Shown one piece after another: positions 45,256 through 54,799 of a stretch of DNA of 64,000 nucleotides. How positions within the stretch are numbered: position 1 is the first letter of the stretch; each line of letters opens with the position of its first letter. Origin of the DNA: Bacillus sp. CH30_1T (GTDB lineage: Bacteria; Bacillota; Bacilli; Bacillales; Bacillaceae_B); assembly GCF_008364765.1 (NCBI RefSeq), contig NZ_VTUY01000012.1:39407-103406 (forward strand), read 5' to 3'. The notes beneath the pieces were generated by a model, which ran no database searches, had not been told where the DNA came from, and saw only the letters and a program-made list of their open reading frames with translations. The position numbers and the translations under genes are program-made.

Positions 45256-45648
45256 TTATCCAGTTGGGATCATGTTAATAATTGTTTCGATAATTACTGT
45301 TAGAATAGGTACCGCCATTGCTAAAATCAAGATTTTCCCTGCAAGCTCCACTTTCGCCGCAAGCGCTCCCTGTCCGGCATCTTTTGTAATGTGAGAAGCG
45401 AATTCCGCTATGTAGGCGATGCCGATAATTTTGAGAATGGTTTCTACATACACCATATTCACATTTGCATTCGCAGCAAGCTTCTCAATCATATGAATAA
45501 TGGAGTATATTTGATCGATCAGAAATAAAAAAATTGAACATCCTACAAACACAATAAGCAAAAAAGCAAAATTTGGTTTCTGCTCTTTCACAATCAAAGC
45601 CAGAAAGGTCGCAACCAGTGCTATACCAACAATTTGAATGATTTCAAT
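45256..45648 (-). CDS. spoIIIAD: Stage III sporulation protein AD (apparent AUU start)
   Basis: Small membrane protein of the channel, 130 residues if started at ATT 45648. Family members begin (M)EIIQIVG, and this sequence is encoded here as ATT-GAA-ATC-ATT-CAA. No ATG, GTG or TTG exists in frame between the preceding stop and TTG 45597. AGGGGG lies 8 nt before the ATT, ideal spacing. Starting at TTG 45597 would remove 17 residues including most of the first membrane helix. So the gene either uses AUU or has lost its start; a sequencing error is also possible. Confidence 0.8.
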   Translation of the reverse strand: MEIIQIVGIALVATFLALIVKEQKPNFAFLLIVFVGCSIFLFLIDQIYSIIHMIEKLAANANVNMVYVETILKIIGIAYIAEFASHITKDAGQGALAAKVELAGKILILAMAVPILTVIIETIINMIPTG

Positions 45649-45662
45649 CGCGGACGCCCCCT

Positions 45663-45869
45663 CTAACCTTGATATAAGAAGACCGATTTAATCTTCTGGA
45701 ACAGATCATCGACAATCGAGGCCACCATAAACAAAATATAGATGAACCCAAACAATGTAACCCACTGTGCATATTCTTTCTTCCCTACCTGATCTAAAAT
45801 CGTATGCAAAAAGGCCACTACAATCCCCACCCCTGCGATCTTGAAAATAATATCCACATCAATTCCCAT
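45663..45869 (-). CDS. spoIIIAC: Stage III sporulation protein AC
   Basis: Membrane protein of 68 residues with two helices (IIFKIAGVGIVVAFLHTIL and WVTLFGFIYILFMVASIV). AGGAGG lies 9 nt before the ATG chosen, giving the exact family length; the upstream in-frame codons at 45908 and 45875 lack a site. It ends 14 nt before the spoIIIAD start. Confidence 0.94.
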   Translation of the reverse strand: MGIDVDIIFKIAGVGIVVAFLHTILDQVGKKEYAQWVTLFGFIYILFMVASIVDDLFQKIKSVFLYQG

Positions 45870-45948
45870 ATTCATTTCCCTCCTGGTTTCTGAAAGCTGT
45901 TCTCGCAAGCGATTGGCATGTATAAAAGTATTGACCTATGAAGCATCG

Positions 45949-46464
45949 TTAGAGTAATAGGATGATCAATAATAAACCTGACAAAAACCCCAAGCTTTTC
46001 GTCATCTTTTCATATTTTCTCTGCTTTTCTATCGCCTCTGATTCTTCTCTTTCCAGGTGTGTTAACGCTAACTGAATATGCTTCTGCTGGGTCATCATGT
46101 CGTGTTTGCCCAGGTTTTCTCCAAATTGTTTCAGGATTTCGTATTCCCCTGTCTTAAAAGCCGTTAATTTCCAAATATCATTCAGGCTTTCCTCCCACGC
46201 TTTCTTCACTGATATCTCCTGCTCCGTTAATTTCTTTGAGAACGTTTCAAAGAACCATGAAACAGGTTTTTGCAGCTGCTTGGAAATCTTTCTGGTTGCT
46301 TCATGCAAAGGGGTATGGCTGTACGTAATTTCTGCTTCCAATGACTGAAGGGCCACCTTCAACAACCGAAGCTGCCTTGGTCTTTCCGTTAAATATTTTG
46401 CCGCTTCGAAACCTGCCCAGGAAGTAGAAAGCAGGATAAAAACAGCACCGATTAGTTTAATCAT
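45949..46464 (-). CDS. spoIIIAB: Stage III sporulation protein AB
   Basis: 171 residues, with terminal hydrophobic segments (1-20 and LGFLSGLLLIILLL at the end) and a helical soluble part between, resembling type II secretion GspF-like folds. It starts directly at the spoIIIAA stop. In the channel it pairs with the ATPase SpoIIIAA. Confidence 0.93.
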   Translation of the reverse strand: MIKLIGAVFILLSTSWAGFEAAKYLTERPRQLRLLKVALQSLEAEITYSHTPLHEATRKISKQLQKPVSWFFETFSKKLTEQEISVKKAWEESLNDIWKLTAFKTGEYEILKQFGENLGKHDMMTQQKHIQLALTHLEREESEAIEKQRKYEKMTKSLGFLSGLLLIILLL

Positions 46465-47388
46465 TTATGTCACACCCGCTTTTTTCAGAAGAGATTGACC
46501 GTGTTCATTCCACACCTCATGAACTTTACCAGGCTCATCCCCTCTCCTTAATTCAACAAACCGCTCAATGGTTTGAAGATTCACAATGTCCTTGATAACT
46601 GGTCTCTTCGCTACTTCACCAAATGTATATCCATGAGTCGTCATCACAAGGGTAATACCGGCATTAACGGCTTCCTGGATAGCTTGACCATCTTCCACGC
46701 GACCAATCTCATCCACAATCAGGACGTCTGGACTCATGGAGCGGATCAGCATCATCATCCCTTCAGCCTTCGGACATGCATCCAGCACGTCCACTCTCGG
46801 TCCAAACATCAGCTGAGGAATTCCGTTTACACAGCCGGCAATTTCGGACCGTTCATCGACAATCCCTACTTTAAAAGGGGGGATATTTTTTTCAGGAACG
46901 CCCGTCGAAATCATACGTGCGAGATCTCTAAGCAAAGTCGTCTTCCCTGTTTGAGGTGAGCCGATAATCATCGTATGCTTCCATCCGGCATCATAAACAT
47001 ATGGAAAAATAGAATCAGATATGCCAAGCTTTTGTCTTGCAATCCGAATGTTAAAGGAGGACAGATTTCGGATTCCTTTTACCACACCGCCTTCTAGAAT
47101 CACCTTTCCTGCAAGGCCAACACGATGTCCGCCTTCTATTGTGATATATCCTCTCTTCAGTTCCTCTTCTAATGTATAAAACGAATGCCGGGATAGTTTG
47201 TTAATGAGCTGTTCGCTATCTTCCTCGGTAACGGTATAAGAAAGAAAATATGGCTTCCCCCTGGCCGTGACCTCCAACACACGGTTGGTACGAACCCTAA
47301 TTTCTTCAATTCGGTCAATAAGGTCTTGTGGAAGGGTCAGGACTTTGTCAGAAATAGTGCTGGGTAGTAAGGCTAGAACTTCTTGCAT
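46465..47388 (-). CDS. spoIIIAA: Stage III sporulation protein AA (ATPase)
   Basis: AAA/secretion-type ATPase energising the SpoIIIA channel, 307 residues. Walker A GSPQTGKTTLLRDL is near 143, Walker B DVLIVDEIG near 215, and the R-finger/His region TLVMTTHGYTFGE near 238. AGGAGGT lies before the ATG. First gene of the operon, behind a good sigma-E promoter. Confidence 0.95.
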   Translation of the reverse strand: MQEVLALLPSTISDKVLTLPQDLIDRIEEIRVRTNRVLEVTARGKPYFLSYTVTEEDSEQLINKLSRHSFYTLEEELKRGYITIEGGHRVGLAGKVILEGGVVKGIRNLSSFNIRIARQKLGISDSIFPYVYDAGWKHTMIIGSPQTGKTTLLRDLARMISTGVPEKNIPPFKVGIVDERSEIAGCVNGIPQLMFGPRVDVLDACPKAEGMMMLIRSMSPDVLIVDEIGRVEDGQAIQEAVNAGITLVMTTHGYTFGEVAKRPVIKDIVNLQTIERFVELRRGDEPGKVHEVWNEHGQSLLKKAGVT

Positions 47389-47466
47389 ATAGGTACCTCC
47401 TAATCTTGTTCCACTTCGGAATGTAGGAAGACGATAAATGAACCTTCGTACATGCTTCCCGATAAT

Positions 47467-47496
47467 ACAATGTATTCTAGTAGCATGAGATTATGA
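47467..47496 (-). promoter_or_regulatory. Sigma-E promoter of the spoIIIA operon
   Basis: On the minus strand TCATAAT (47496-47490) and AATACATTGT (47476-47467) with 13 nt between match sigma-E consensus (KMATATT and CATACANTNT) at 6/7 and 9/10 counted positions. The predicted start is about 70 nt before spoIIIAA. This operon is sigma-E-controlled in B. subtilis. Confidence 0.75.
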
Positions 47497-47619
47497 CAGT
47501 AGAGTTGGAAGATTTGTGGTGGGTATTGGGAGCTTTGGTTTGGAGTGAGGGGGATGTCGAATTCCGACCAATGGCAGATAAACCAATACATAGCGCGACA
47601 AAGACCCCATCGCCGCAAA

Positions 47620-47659
47620 TAAAAAAAGCCTGAACGAGAGTAATCCCGATCAGGCTTTT
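47620..47659 (-). terminator. Terminator of efp
   Basis: Arms 47624-47633 and 47650-47659 (AAAAGCCTGA with TCAGGCTTTT) form a perfect 10-bp stem with additional inner pairs; on the minus strand seven T follow. Confidence 0.9.
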
Positions 47660-47667
47660 CACATTAT

Positions 47668-48225
47668 TTATCCACGTGATACGTAAGATCCGTCCGTTGT
47701 ATTAATGATTAATGTGTCTCCTTCGTTGACGAAGAACGGTACGTTAACCACTAATCCTGTTTCCACTGTAGCAGGTTTTGAACCACCGGAAGCTGTATCG
47801 CCTTTAATGCCCGGTTCTGTTTCAGTTACTTTTAATTCAACTGAGTTAGGAAGCTCTACTCCAAGAGTTTCTCCTCCGTACATCATGATGGACACTTCCA
47901 TGTTTTCTTTCAGATATTTCAATTCATATTCGATGGAAGAAGCAGGAAGTTCGATTTGATCGTAGCTCTCATTGTCCATGAATACATGCATGTCACCATT
48001 AGCATACAGGTATTGCATTTTACGGTTATCGATTTGAGCTTTTCCTACTTTTTCTCCTGCACGGAACGTTTTTTCCTGGATGGCACCTGTGCGCAGGTTA
48101 CGAAGTTTAGAGCGAACGAATGCTGCCCCTTTACCTGGTTTAACGTGTTGGAAATCGATTACTCGCCAAATCCCGTTATCGACTTCAATCGTCAAACCTG
48201 TACGAAAATCATTTACTGAAATCAT
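47668..48225 (-). CDS. efp: Elongation factor P
   Basis: Relieves ribosome stalling at polyproline, 185 residues in three beta-barrel domains. [16 protein letters not shown] near 28-43 contains the loop lysine (position 32) that is modified in many species. The C-terminal [16 protein letters not shown] and [17 protein letters not shown] are the signature. It lies 40 nt after papP. Confidence 0.96.
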   Translation of the reverse strand: MISVNDFRTGLTIEVDNGIWRVIDFQHVKPGKGAAFVRSKLRNLRTGAIQEKTFRAGEKVGKAQIDNRKMQYLYANGDMHVFMDNESYDQIELPASSIEYELKYLKENMEVSIMMYGGETLGVELPNSVELKVTETEPGIKGDTASGGSKPATVETGLVVNVPFFVNEGDTLIINTTDGSYVSRG

Positions 48226-48265
48226 ATTTATTTCCTCCTATTGTCTAGTAGACCTGTCTTTAGGA

Positions 48266-49330
48266 CTACAATGGTAGAATGATTAGATCTTTTGTAGAAT
48301 GTGTCAGTGTTTCATTGGAATCTTCTGTTATGAGTGTATCATCTTCAATACGAACACCGCCAACACCTGGAACATAGACACCCGGTTCAACCGTTACGAT
48401 CATTCCAGGCTCCAGTACCACATCGGAACGGGAGGACAATCCTGGTCCTTCATGGACTTCAAGGCCGATTCCGTGTCCCAGTGAATGTCCGAAATACTCT
48501 CCATAACCCTTTTCTGTTATGTAATCACGTGCAATAGCATCTGCTTCTTTACCTGTCATACCAGGCTTGATTTTTTCCATGGCCAGAAGCTGTGATTGTA
48601 GAACGACGTCATAGATCTCTTTCAATTTCTCACTTGGTTCTCCTACAGATAAGGTACGTGTCATATCGGAGCAATATCCTTTATAGTATGCACCATAATC
48701 CAACGTTACAAAATCACCTTTTTCAATAACTTTATCGCTGGCAACCCCATGAGGAAGTGCAGAACGATTACCTGAAGCAACGATGATATCAAAAGATGAA
48801 GATGTCGCTCCCGCTTTTCTCATGAAGAATTCTAATTCATTGGAAACTTCTAACTCTGTCACACCCGGTTTAATAAAATCTAATATATGCTTAAATGCTG
48901 CATCGGCAATATCCGCCGCATCCTTAATTATCTTAAGCTCTTCAGGTGTCTTAATCAAGCGTAACTTTTCTACCAGCCCGGATACCGGTACAAGTTCTGC
49001 TTCAAGCACTTCACGATAGCTATCATACGCACTAAATGTCATGTAGTTCTTCTCGAAGCCCAATTTATTAATCCCCAGGTTTTTCACTTGTTTCGCTACT
49101 TCCTCATGGATGGGTCCAGTATGCTGGACGATTTCAAAATCGGCAGCCTGCTCGGTTGCTTGCTCGATGTAACGGAAATCTGTTATGAATAACGCTTTAT
49201 CTTTAGAAATCAGAACAACGCCTGATGAACCAGTAAAGTTTGTCATGTACCGACGGTTGTAGGTACTTGTAAGTAAGATCCCGTCAAGTTCGTTTTCTGA
49301 AAAAGTCTCTCTTAATCGTTCAATTTTCAT
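48266..49330 (-). CDS. papP: Xaa-Pro aminopeptidase (M24)
   Basis: Creatinase-fold metallopeptidase removing N-terminal residues before proline, 354 residues; B. subtilis YqhT/PapP. The metal ligands are visible: Asp in [18 protein letters not shown] near 214-225, His in [16 protein letters not shown] near 284-292, and Glu in [10 protein letters not shown] near 317. It overlaps aroQ by 11 nt and precedes efp, a link to proline-rich peptide handling. Confidence 0.94.
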   Translation of the reverse strand: MKIERLRETFSENELDGILLTSTYNRRYMTNFTGSSGVVLISKDKALFITDFRYIEQATEQAADFEIVQHTGPIHEEVAKQVKNLGINKLGFEKNYMTFSAYDSYREVLEAELVPVSGLVEKLRLIKTPEELKIIKDAADIADAAFKHILDFIKPGVTELEVSNELEFFMRKAGATSSSFDIIVASGNRSALPHGVASDKVIEKGDFVTLDYGAYYKGYCSDMTRTLSVGEPSEKLKEIYDVVLQSQLLAMEKIKPGMTGKEADAIARDYITEKGYGEYFGHSLGHGIGLEVHEGPGLSSRSDVVLEPGMIVTVEPGVYVPGVGGVRIEDDTLITEDSNETLTHSTKDLIILPL

Positions 49331-49778
49331 CCAATTCCACTCCCTTAATGTTCTTTATGATCGCTTGTAAAGCCAATTCGTAACCAAACAGTCCAAATCC
49401 AACGATCTGGCCAACCGTTTCAGCTGCAACGACAGATTGATGTCTAAACGCTTCCCGGGCATGTATATTTGATATATGCACTTCCACTACCGGTACTGAT
49501 ACCGAAGCCACTGCATCTCTAATCGCATAGCTGTAGTGTGTAAAAGCACCGGGATTCAGGATGATTCCCCCATATCCTTCATCCTCTGCCTTGTGTATGT
49601 AATCAATCATATCCCCTTCATGGTTCGATTGAGCTGAAAAGAGTTGAAAGCCTTCACCTTCTGCTTGTTTCGAAAGCTTCCCCTCAAGTTGCAGCAAGGT
49701 AACATGTCCATAAATATCAGGTTCACGCTTCCCCAGCCTATTTAAGTTAGGACCATTTAAAAGCAAGATTTTCATCAT
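49320..49778 (-). CDS. aroQ: 3-dehydroquinate dehydratase, type II
   Basis: Third shikimate-pathway enzyme, 152 residues. LLNGPNLNRLGKREPDIYG near 5-23 holds the catalytic Tyr, with SNHEGDMIDYIH near 52, NPGAFTHYSYAIRDA near 76 and EVHISNIHAREAFRH near 99 holding the His. AGGGG lies about 7 nt before the first ATG. Confidence 0.95.
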   Translation of the reverse strand: MMKILLLNGPNLNRLGKREPDIYGHVTLLQLEGKLSKQAEGEGFQLFSAQSNHEGDMIDYIHKAEDEGYGGIILNPGAFTHYSYAIRDAVASVSVPVVEVHISNIHAREAFRHQSVVAAETVGQIVGFGLFGYELALQAIIKNIKGVELDEN

Positions 49779-49789
49779 ATATAAACCCC

Positions 49790-49822
49790 TAAAAAAATAG
49801 AATGTTCATCATGAACATTCTA
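49790..49822 (-). terminator. Terminator of yqhR
   Basis: TAGAATGTTCAT (49798-49809) and ATGAACATTCTA (49811-49822) are perfectly complementary; on the minus strand seven T follow. It separates yqhR from aroQ. Confidence 0.88.
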
Positions 49823-49872
49823 ACACAAACCTTATTCCTATACCTACATAATTGTCTGATAATGAGGATTTG

Positions 49873-50442
49873 TTAATGTGAAACTTCCCCTGATTTTTCT
49901 TTCTCATTCTGATGTCTCAATTCATTTTCTTCATAAGAAATCGAATAGCCGATAAATACGCCATACAAAATATACAGGCAGAAGGTTGTGATCAAAGTGT
50001 GATAATCAATGGATGTAAAGGATTCAATGCTCGGGAAGAGCGGATTGAGCAGTAAAAAGAATGCTAAGTATAACGCTACGCCGTAGGCAGCCCCAACCCA
50101 CATAGACTTGAATTTTCGTAATAAACCATAATAAATGAGAGCCACACCTATAGAAATCACTCCGTAAGCCACTATGGAAAGAACGATACCAATCCATTTG
50201 TCCACCCAGTCACCAACCGCCCACGGCTCAAATATTATATTTGGCTCGATTTTCGTAAAGGAAAAAAAGTAACAAATGTAGGCAATTGAACTCCATAACA
50301 TCCCACCTATAAAGCCCGTCACTACAACCATCGCCATGAACGATAGTGGTTTTTCACTATGATTCTGCTCTAAACGTGGATTCTCCTTGCTTTCTTCTGT
50401 TCCATCCTGAATCTTTTCATGTTGTCCCTTTTGTTCAGCCAT
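49873..50442 (-). CDS. yqhR: YqhR family membrane protein
   Basis: Membrane protein of unknown function, 189 residues. A polar N-terminus (MAEQKGQHEK) is followed by four hydrophobic segments (about 37-60, 83-108, 117-140, 152-172). GGAGGTG lies 6 nt before the ATG chosen. The position beside aroQ and papP matches B. subtilis. The next B. subtilis gene, yqhQ (DUF1385), is absent here. Confidence 0.85.
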   Translation of the reverse strand: MAEQKGQHEKIQDGTEESKENPRLEQNHSEKPLSFMAMVVVTGFIGGMLWSSIAYICYFFSFTKIEPNIIFEPWAVGDWVDKWIGIVLSIVAYGVISIGVALIYYGLLRKFKSMWVGAAYGVALYLAFFLLLNPLFPSIESFTSIDYHTLITTFCLYILYGVFIGYSISYEENELRHQNEKEKSGEVSH

Positions 50443-50724
50443 CTGTAACACCTCCATTCGTAGTATGTCCCATTGATTTAAACATTTGCATGGATTTACT
50501 TATTTTTCATCTGTGAATGATGAGGGAATATGGTTGATAAAACCTATCTCTAGTCCTTTGATTCATTTTTTAGTAAAATAGATAATATCTTTCCAAGTTT
50601 CAGAAAAATAACTCCAGCAATATTTACAGAAAATCGATAACTAATATGGTTAAATAACAAGGAAATTGTCTAGAATAATAGTATAGATATGTATAATGGA
50701 TTGTATTGTAAGGAGGTGGCTTTG

Positions 50725-51087
50725 TTGAACGCTCGTAATATCTTTGTTATCACATTAATATTGTTAGCTATTGTTGGGCTCTTAACTTCCCTATTCGGAA
50801 ATCCTTTAGGGCTAGTAAAGCAATTACTTGTTACAGCAGCTGTGGTAGGAATTATCTACTTCATTTACCGAAGATGGTTCAGCGGGAGGCGGGCTGGTAA
50901 TAGTAATGAACAGAGAGCGTTTCTTAAAGCAGCCAAACAATCAAAGAGGCGGCATAAGAAAAAGACTCCAAGCAAGCCTCAAGTATCAAACGCCTCAAAG
51001 AAACGTTCGATACGAAAGAAATCCAATGCCAACCTTACCGTAATTGAAGGAAAAAAGAATAAGAAAAACAATCGAGCCTCATTTTAG
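50725..51087 (+). CDS. yqhP: SA1362 family membrane protein YqhP
   Basis: Unknown function, 120 residues from the TTG chosen. Two hydrophobic segments (about 5-20 and 29-48) precede a highly basic tail rich in Lys, Arg and Ser (SKRRHKKKTPSK). AAGGAGG lies 8 nt before TTG 50725. The ATG at 50689 would put that site within the gene. Divergent from yqhR, convergent with yqhO. Confidence 0.8.
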   Translation: MNARNIFVITLILLAIVGLLTSLFGNPLGLVKQLLVTAAVVGIIYFIYRRWFSGRRAGNSNEQRAFLKAAKQSKRRHKKKTPSKPQVSNASKKRSIRKKSNANLTVIEGKKNKKNNRASF

Positions 51088-51103
51088 GAGCTCGATTGTT
51101 TTA
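51067..51103. terminator. Terminator between yqhP and yqhO
   Basis: AACAATCGAG (51067-51076) pairs with CTCGATTGTT (51091-51100), with further inner pairs. T follows on plus (TTATT) and A-rich sequence precedes it, so it can serve both converging genes. The yqhP stop is inside the loop. Confidence 0.8.
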
Positions 51104-51985
51104 TTAATACGGCCATTTTTGTAAAAATGCTTCTGCTTTTGATTTTCCGTATTGGATGAGCTCTGCTCTTTTTTCCGGCGTTAATCCGAATTCGGTCGTG
51201 AGCACACCTTCAGTCGGAATAAAGATGATGTTTTTTTCAAGTTTTCTGGAAATGTATCTTGAATCATGTGCATCTTTCATCGTAGTAAAGAGGGCTTCAT
51301 ACATATCAATTGCATTTCTGATTTGTTTTTTTGGCTTTCCAACTAGATCGTGACTTAACTTCACCCCGATGACCGGTCTTACCTTTTTCAAATTTTCCCG
51401 ATCAAAAAGCCAAATAGGAAAGTTACTGAGCACCCCACCATCCACCATGAAACTTATTCCTTCTAAAGATCGCAGCTTTACAGGTTCGAAGAAGTAAGGA
51501 AGACTCGCACTCATTCGTATCGCCCTGGCAACAGGAAAGGTTTCTTTCGCTATGCCATACTTCTCAAGATCATCTGGAAGAACCAATAATCTGCCATTCG
51601 ATAAATCTGAAGCGATGACCCGGAGTGAATTTGGTGGTAAATCGGCAAACGTATAAATCCCTCTTGCTTTCAGCTTCTCTTCCACCCAGGATTCAAGTGC
51701 CACTCCTTTATATAAGCCTAAACGATAGTAAACCCGAAACCATTTTATAATAGGGAGAGAGATGATCGCGTTTGAGTCCAGCAATTTACTAATTTCAATA
51801 TCATCCATGATTTTGAGGAGCTCCCTGCTCGAATAACCGGCAGCAATAAATGCTGCAATCACCGCTCCGGCACTTGTTCCTGCGAGCCTTTTAAATTTGT
51901 AGCCCTTCTCCTCTAATGCTTGATATGCCCCAATCAACGCGAGCCCCTTTATGCCTCCACCTGAAAAAACACCATCGATGTCCAA
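51104..51985 (-). CDS. yqhO: Patatin-like phospholipase YqhO
   Basis: Patatin-fold lipid acyl hydrolase, 293 residues. The oxyanion loop FSGGGIKGLALIGAY is near 6-20, the catalytic serine in LAGTSAGAVIA near 37-47 (GxSxG), and the aspartate in MVDGGVLSNFP near 186. I chose TTG at 51985 because AAGGAG lies 8 nt upstream; the GTG at 51994 is too close. Substrate unknown. Confidence 0.88.
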   Translation of the reverse strand: MDIDGVFSGGGIKGLALIGAYQALEEKGYKFKRLAGTSAGAVIAAFIAAGYSSRELLKIMDDIEISKLLDSNAIISLPIIKWFRVYYRLGLYKGVALESWVEEKLKARGIYTFADLPPNSLRVIASDLSNGRLLVLPDDLEKYGIAKETFPVARAIRMSASLPYFFEPVKLRSLEGISFMVDGGVLSNFPIWLFDRENLKKVRPVIGVKLSHDLVGKPKKQIRNAIDMYEALFTTMKDAHDSRYISRKLEKNIIFIPTEGVLTTEFGLTPEKRAELIQYGKSKAEAFLQKWPY

Positions 51986-52089
51986 AGGCCCCACTCCTTC
52001 AATGTCTATTACTACATCTTTAATTCACCATGAAGGGTTTTAGACTAAAAAAATAGGAAGGGAACAAGTCCCCTCCTCATTTTCTTCAC

Positions 52090-54660
52090 TTATAGACCGC
52101 ATTTCAGCTGAGCGCCGCAGTTTGTACAAGTATTACAGCCACCCATATCTTTTACCGTCCCTTTACGGCAGACCGGACACGTATTCCCGACTTCAGAACC
52201 AATGGTCACGTCAGTTGAACGTACGTCCTGAATCGTATCAACTAATACGATCGGCTTTTTCGATGTAGGAATGTCTTTTTGTTCCTGTTCGTCCTCTTCA
52301 TCAAAGCTGTTTTCTTCTGCCTTGAGAGTAAGAACTTGTGAATCACGACTTCCATCAACGTAGACGGTTCCACCTTTTGCTCCACCTTTATAAAGTCGCT
52401 CATACACTTTTTCTACCTGCTCAACCGTATAACCACGAGGGGCATTAACCGTTTTCGAAATTGAGCTGTCAATCCAATTCTGAATCACACATTGGACATC
52501 GGCATGTGCTTGTGGCGCCAAACTCATGGAAGAAACAAACCATTCTGGAAGATTGTCAGCATCTGCATCCGGATTTCTCTTCAAGTAATCCTCAACAATA
52601 TCCGCTTTCACTTCAATGAACTTACCAAGACGTCCACTTCTGTAATATGTGAATGAGAAATAAGGTTCAAGGCCAGTAGATACTCCAACCATCGTACCTG
52701 TTGAGCCAGTTGGGGCAACGGTCAATAGATGAGAGTTTCGAATCCCGAACTGTTGAATGTCGTCCCGTACATCCTCAGGCATTTTCTTCATAAAACCTGT
52801 TTCCACAAACGCTTTTCGTAAAGCTTTCGTTTCTTCGTCGGTGCTTCCAGTAAGGAATGGGAAACTTCCTTTTTCCTTGGATAATTCAACGGATGCACGA
52901 TAAGCCGTTGTTGCGATGACTTCAAATACTTCATCCACAAGTCTGTTGCCTTCTTCAGAACCGTATTCTTTTTCACAGTAAATCAATAAGTCTGCAAGAC
53001 CCATTACCCCAAGGCCAACACGTCGCTCACCAAGGGCCTGCTTTTTGTTTTCTTCGAGGAAGTACGGAGTCGCATCGATGACATTGTCCTGCATGCGCAC
53101 ACCCACTTCAACGGTACGCTTCAATTTTTCAAAATCAACGGTTTTCGTCTCTTTATTGGCAAACTGAGCAAGGTTGACAGCTGCCAGGTTACACACGGAA
53201 TATGGAGCAAGAGGTTGTTCACCACATGGGTTCGTAGCAACTACCTTTTGACCATATGCCTTCGCATTCGTCATATCATTCGCGTTATCAATAAAGAAGA
53301 TTCCAGGCTCCGCAGAGTATGTTGCACAAACGTTGATAAGGTTCCAAAGCTCTTTCGCTTTGATCTTACGATAAGTACGCACTTTGTAGCCAAGCTTTTC
53401 CCACTCACGGACATCACCCACGTTGTGCCATTCTTCATTATAGATTTTCATTTGCTCTTCGTTATAAGTTTCCACATCAGGGAAGCGCAGTTCATATTCA
53501 CGGTCGTTTTCAACGGCTTCCATAAAGTCGCTTGTCAGGCAAACCGAGATATTCGCACCTGTCAGGAATTCTGAATTATGGACGCTGTACGTACCGCCTG
53601 TACGGAGCTTTTCTTCTGCATTCTTAAGGATTTTCGCATCAAATCCACCGTAGCCAGGGATTTGTCTATAATTTAGGATACCTTGATACATCGCTTCCTC
53701 TTGTTCTGTCAGAGGTGTGAATTTCAACTTATCCTGTGCTGCTTTTTTAATCGTTTCATCTTCTGTATTTTCAAGAAGATAACGTAAAATACGCGGATTT
53801 TGCATTTTAGAAATAATGAATTCGATAATATCGGGATGCCAATCTGAAAGCATGATCATTTGTGCCCCACGTCTTGATCCACCCTGCTCAACCAAATGAG
53901 TCAATTTAGCGATGTCATCCAGCCAGGAAACTGAACCGGAGGATTTACCGTTCACACCTTTAGCCAGGGTATTTCTCGGACGAAGAGTCGATCCGTTCGT
54001 TCCGACACCCCCGCCTCGGCTCATAATCTCCATCACCTGCTTGCGATGTTCCGAAATTCCTTCACGAGAATCCTGTACGAAAGGCATCACGTAGCAGTTG
54101 AAGTACGTTACGTCCGTGCCTGCACCCGCTCCGTAAAGCACTCGTCCGGCAGGAACAAAATGCAGGTTCACCAATTCATGATAGAACTTTTCAAACCAAA
54201 CTTGTCTCTTTTCAGGAGTTTCTTCCACTTCTGCCAAGCCTGTTGCGTTACGCTTCGCAATTTGTTCGTAGTAGACTTCCAGTGGCTTTTCGATTACATC
54301 AAGTGTTCTTGAGACGATACCCGTTTCCATTTCTTCCGGCTTGTCGATGGCACTTCTGTACTCTTCTTCGATCCAAACATCTGCTTTCTTCGTTTCCCAG
54401 TCGATGCTCGAAATATAACCTAATCCTCTTGCAGGGAATTTAGGATCTTCTTTTATGGTGAGGACCACGAAATCCCCTTCAGAAAGAGTGATCTTTTCCG
54501 TGTCCTTGAAAGAATAGCGATCAATCATGACAAGACGGGATACACCTTTGTGTGTAGTATTCATATCTGGGGTTATGGGATGTACTTGAGGAAATAATCC
54601 GATATCCTGATTTAATCTTTCGATGTTTAATTTCATTGTGTTTTTCGACGCAACAGTCAT
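52090..54660 (-). CDS. nrdJ: Class II (B12-dependent) ribonucleotide reductase
   Basis: Adenosylcobalamin-dependent reduction of ribonucleotides, oxygen-independent, 856 residues. The N-terminal domain leads to GGGVGTNGSTLRPR near 215, then the active-site block NPCGEQPLAPYSVCNLAAVN near 479 with cysteine and glutamate, a late APTGSTGTMVGVSTGLEP near 640, and a C-terminal zinc-ribbon-like tail (TCPVCRKG and CNTCTNCGAQLKCG). It is monocistronic with two NrdR boxes upstream. In B. subtilis this slot holds mntR. Together with mutAB it gives two B12-dependent enzymes in the window. Confidence 0.94.
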   Translation of the reverse strand: MTVASKNTMKLNIERLNQDIGLFPQVHPITPDMNTTHKGVSRLVMIDRYSFKDTEKITLSEGDFVVLTIKEDPKFPARGLGYISSIDWETKKADVWIEEEYRSAIDKPEEMETGIVSRTLDVIEKPLEVYYEQIAKRNATGLAEVEETPEKRQVWFEKFYHELVNLHFVPAGRVLYGAGAGTDVTYFNCYVMPFVQDSREGISEHRKQVMEIMSRGGGVGTNGSTLRPRNTLAKGVNGKSSGSVSWLDDIAKLTHLVEQGGSRRGAQMIMLSDWHPDIIEFIISKMQNPRILRYLLENTEDETIKKAAQDKLKFTPLTEQEEAMYQGILNYRQIPGYGGFDAKILKNAEEKLRTGGTYSVHNSEFLTGANISVCLTSDFMEAVENDREYELRFPDVETYNEEQMKIYNEEWHNVGDVREWEKLGYKVRTYRKIKAKELWNLINVCATYSAEPGIFFIDNANDMTNAKAYGQKVVATNPCGEQPLAPYSVCNLAAVNLAQFANKETKTVDFEKLKRTVEVGVRMQDNVIDATPYFLEENKKQALGERRVGLGVMGLADLLIYCEKEYGSEEGNRLVDEVFEVIATTAYRASVELSKEKGSFPFLTGSTDEETKALRKAFVETGFMKKMPEDVRDDIQQFGIRNSHLLTVAPTGSTGTMVGVSTGLEPYFSFTYYRSGRLGKFIEVKADIVEDYLKRNPDADADNLPEWFVSSMSLAPQAHADVQCVIQNWIDSSISKTVNAPRGYTVEQVEKVYERLYKGGAKGGTVYVDGSRDSQVLTLKAEENSFDEEDEQEQKDIPTSKKPIVLVDTIQDVRSTDVTIGSEVGNTCPVCRKGTVKDMGGCNTCTNCGAQLKCGL

Positions 54661-54766
54661 AAAGACAACTCCTTCTATCTCAAATCATTCATTTGTTTGT
54701 TGTTTACTTTGATGTCTAATATCAAGTTATACGATATCATAGCTCTATTAGAAAAGCAATAAATAA

Positions 54767-54782
54767 ACACAACATATAGTGT
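54767..54782 (-). promoter_or_regulatory. NrdR box 1 upstream of nrdJ
   Basis: ACACAACATATAGTGT matches the NrdR palindrome (ACACwATATATwGTGT) at 15 of 16 positions. It lies about 107 nt before the nrdJ start. Confidence 0.82.
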
Positions 54783-54799
54783 GTAAAAAATTATTCGAC

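Noticed and set aside
47477..47662. 61-codon minus-strand frame after efp
   Set aside because: It starts inside the efp terminator, has no ribosome-binding site and contains the sigma-E promoter region of spoIIIA.
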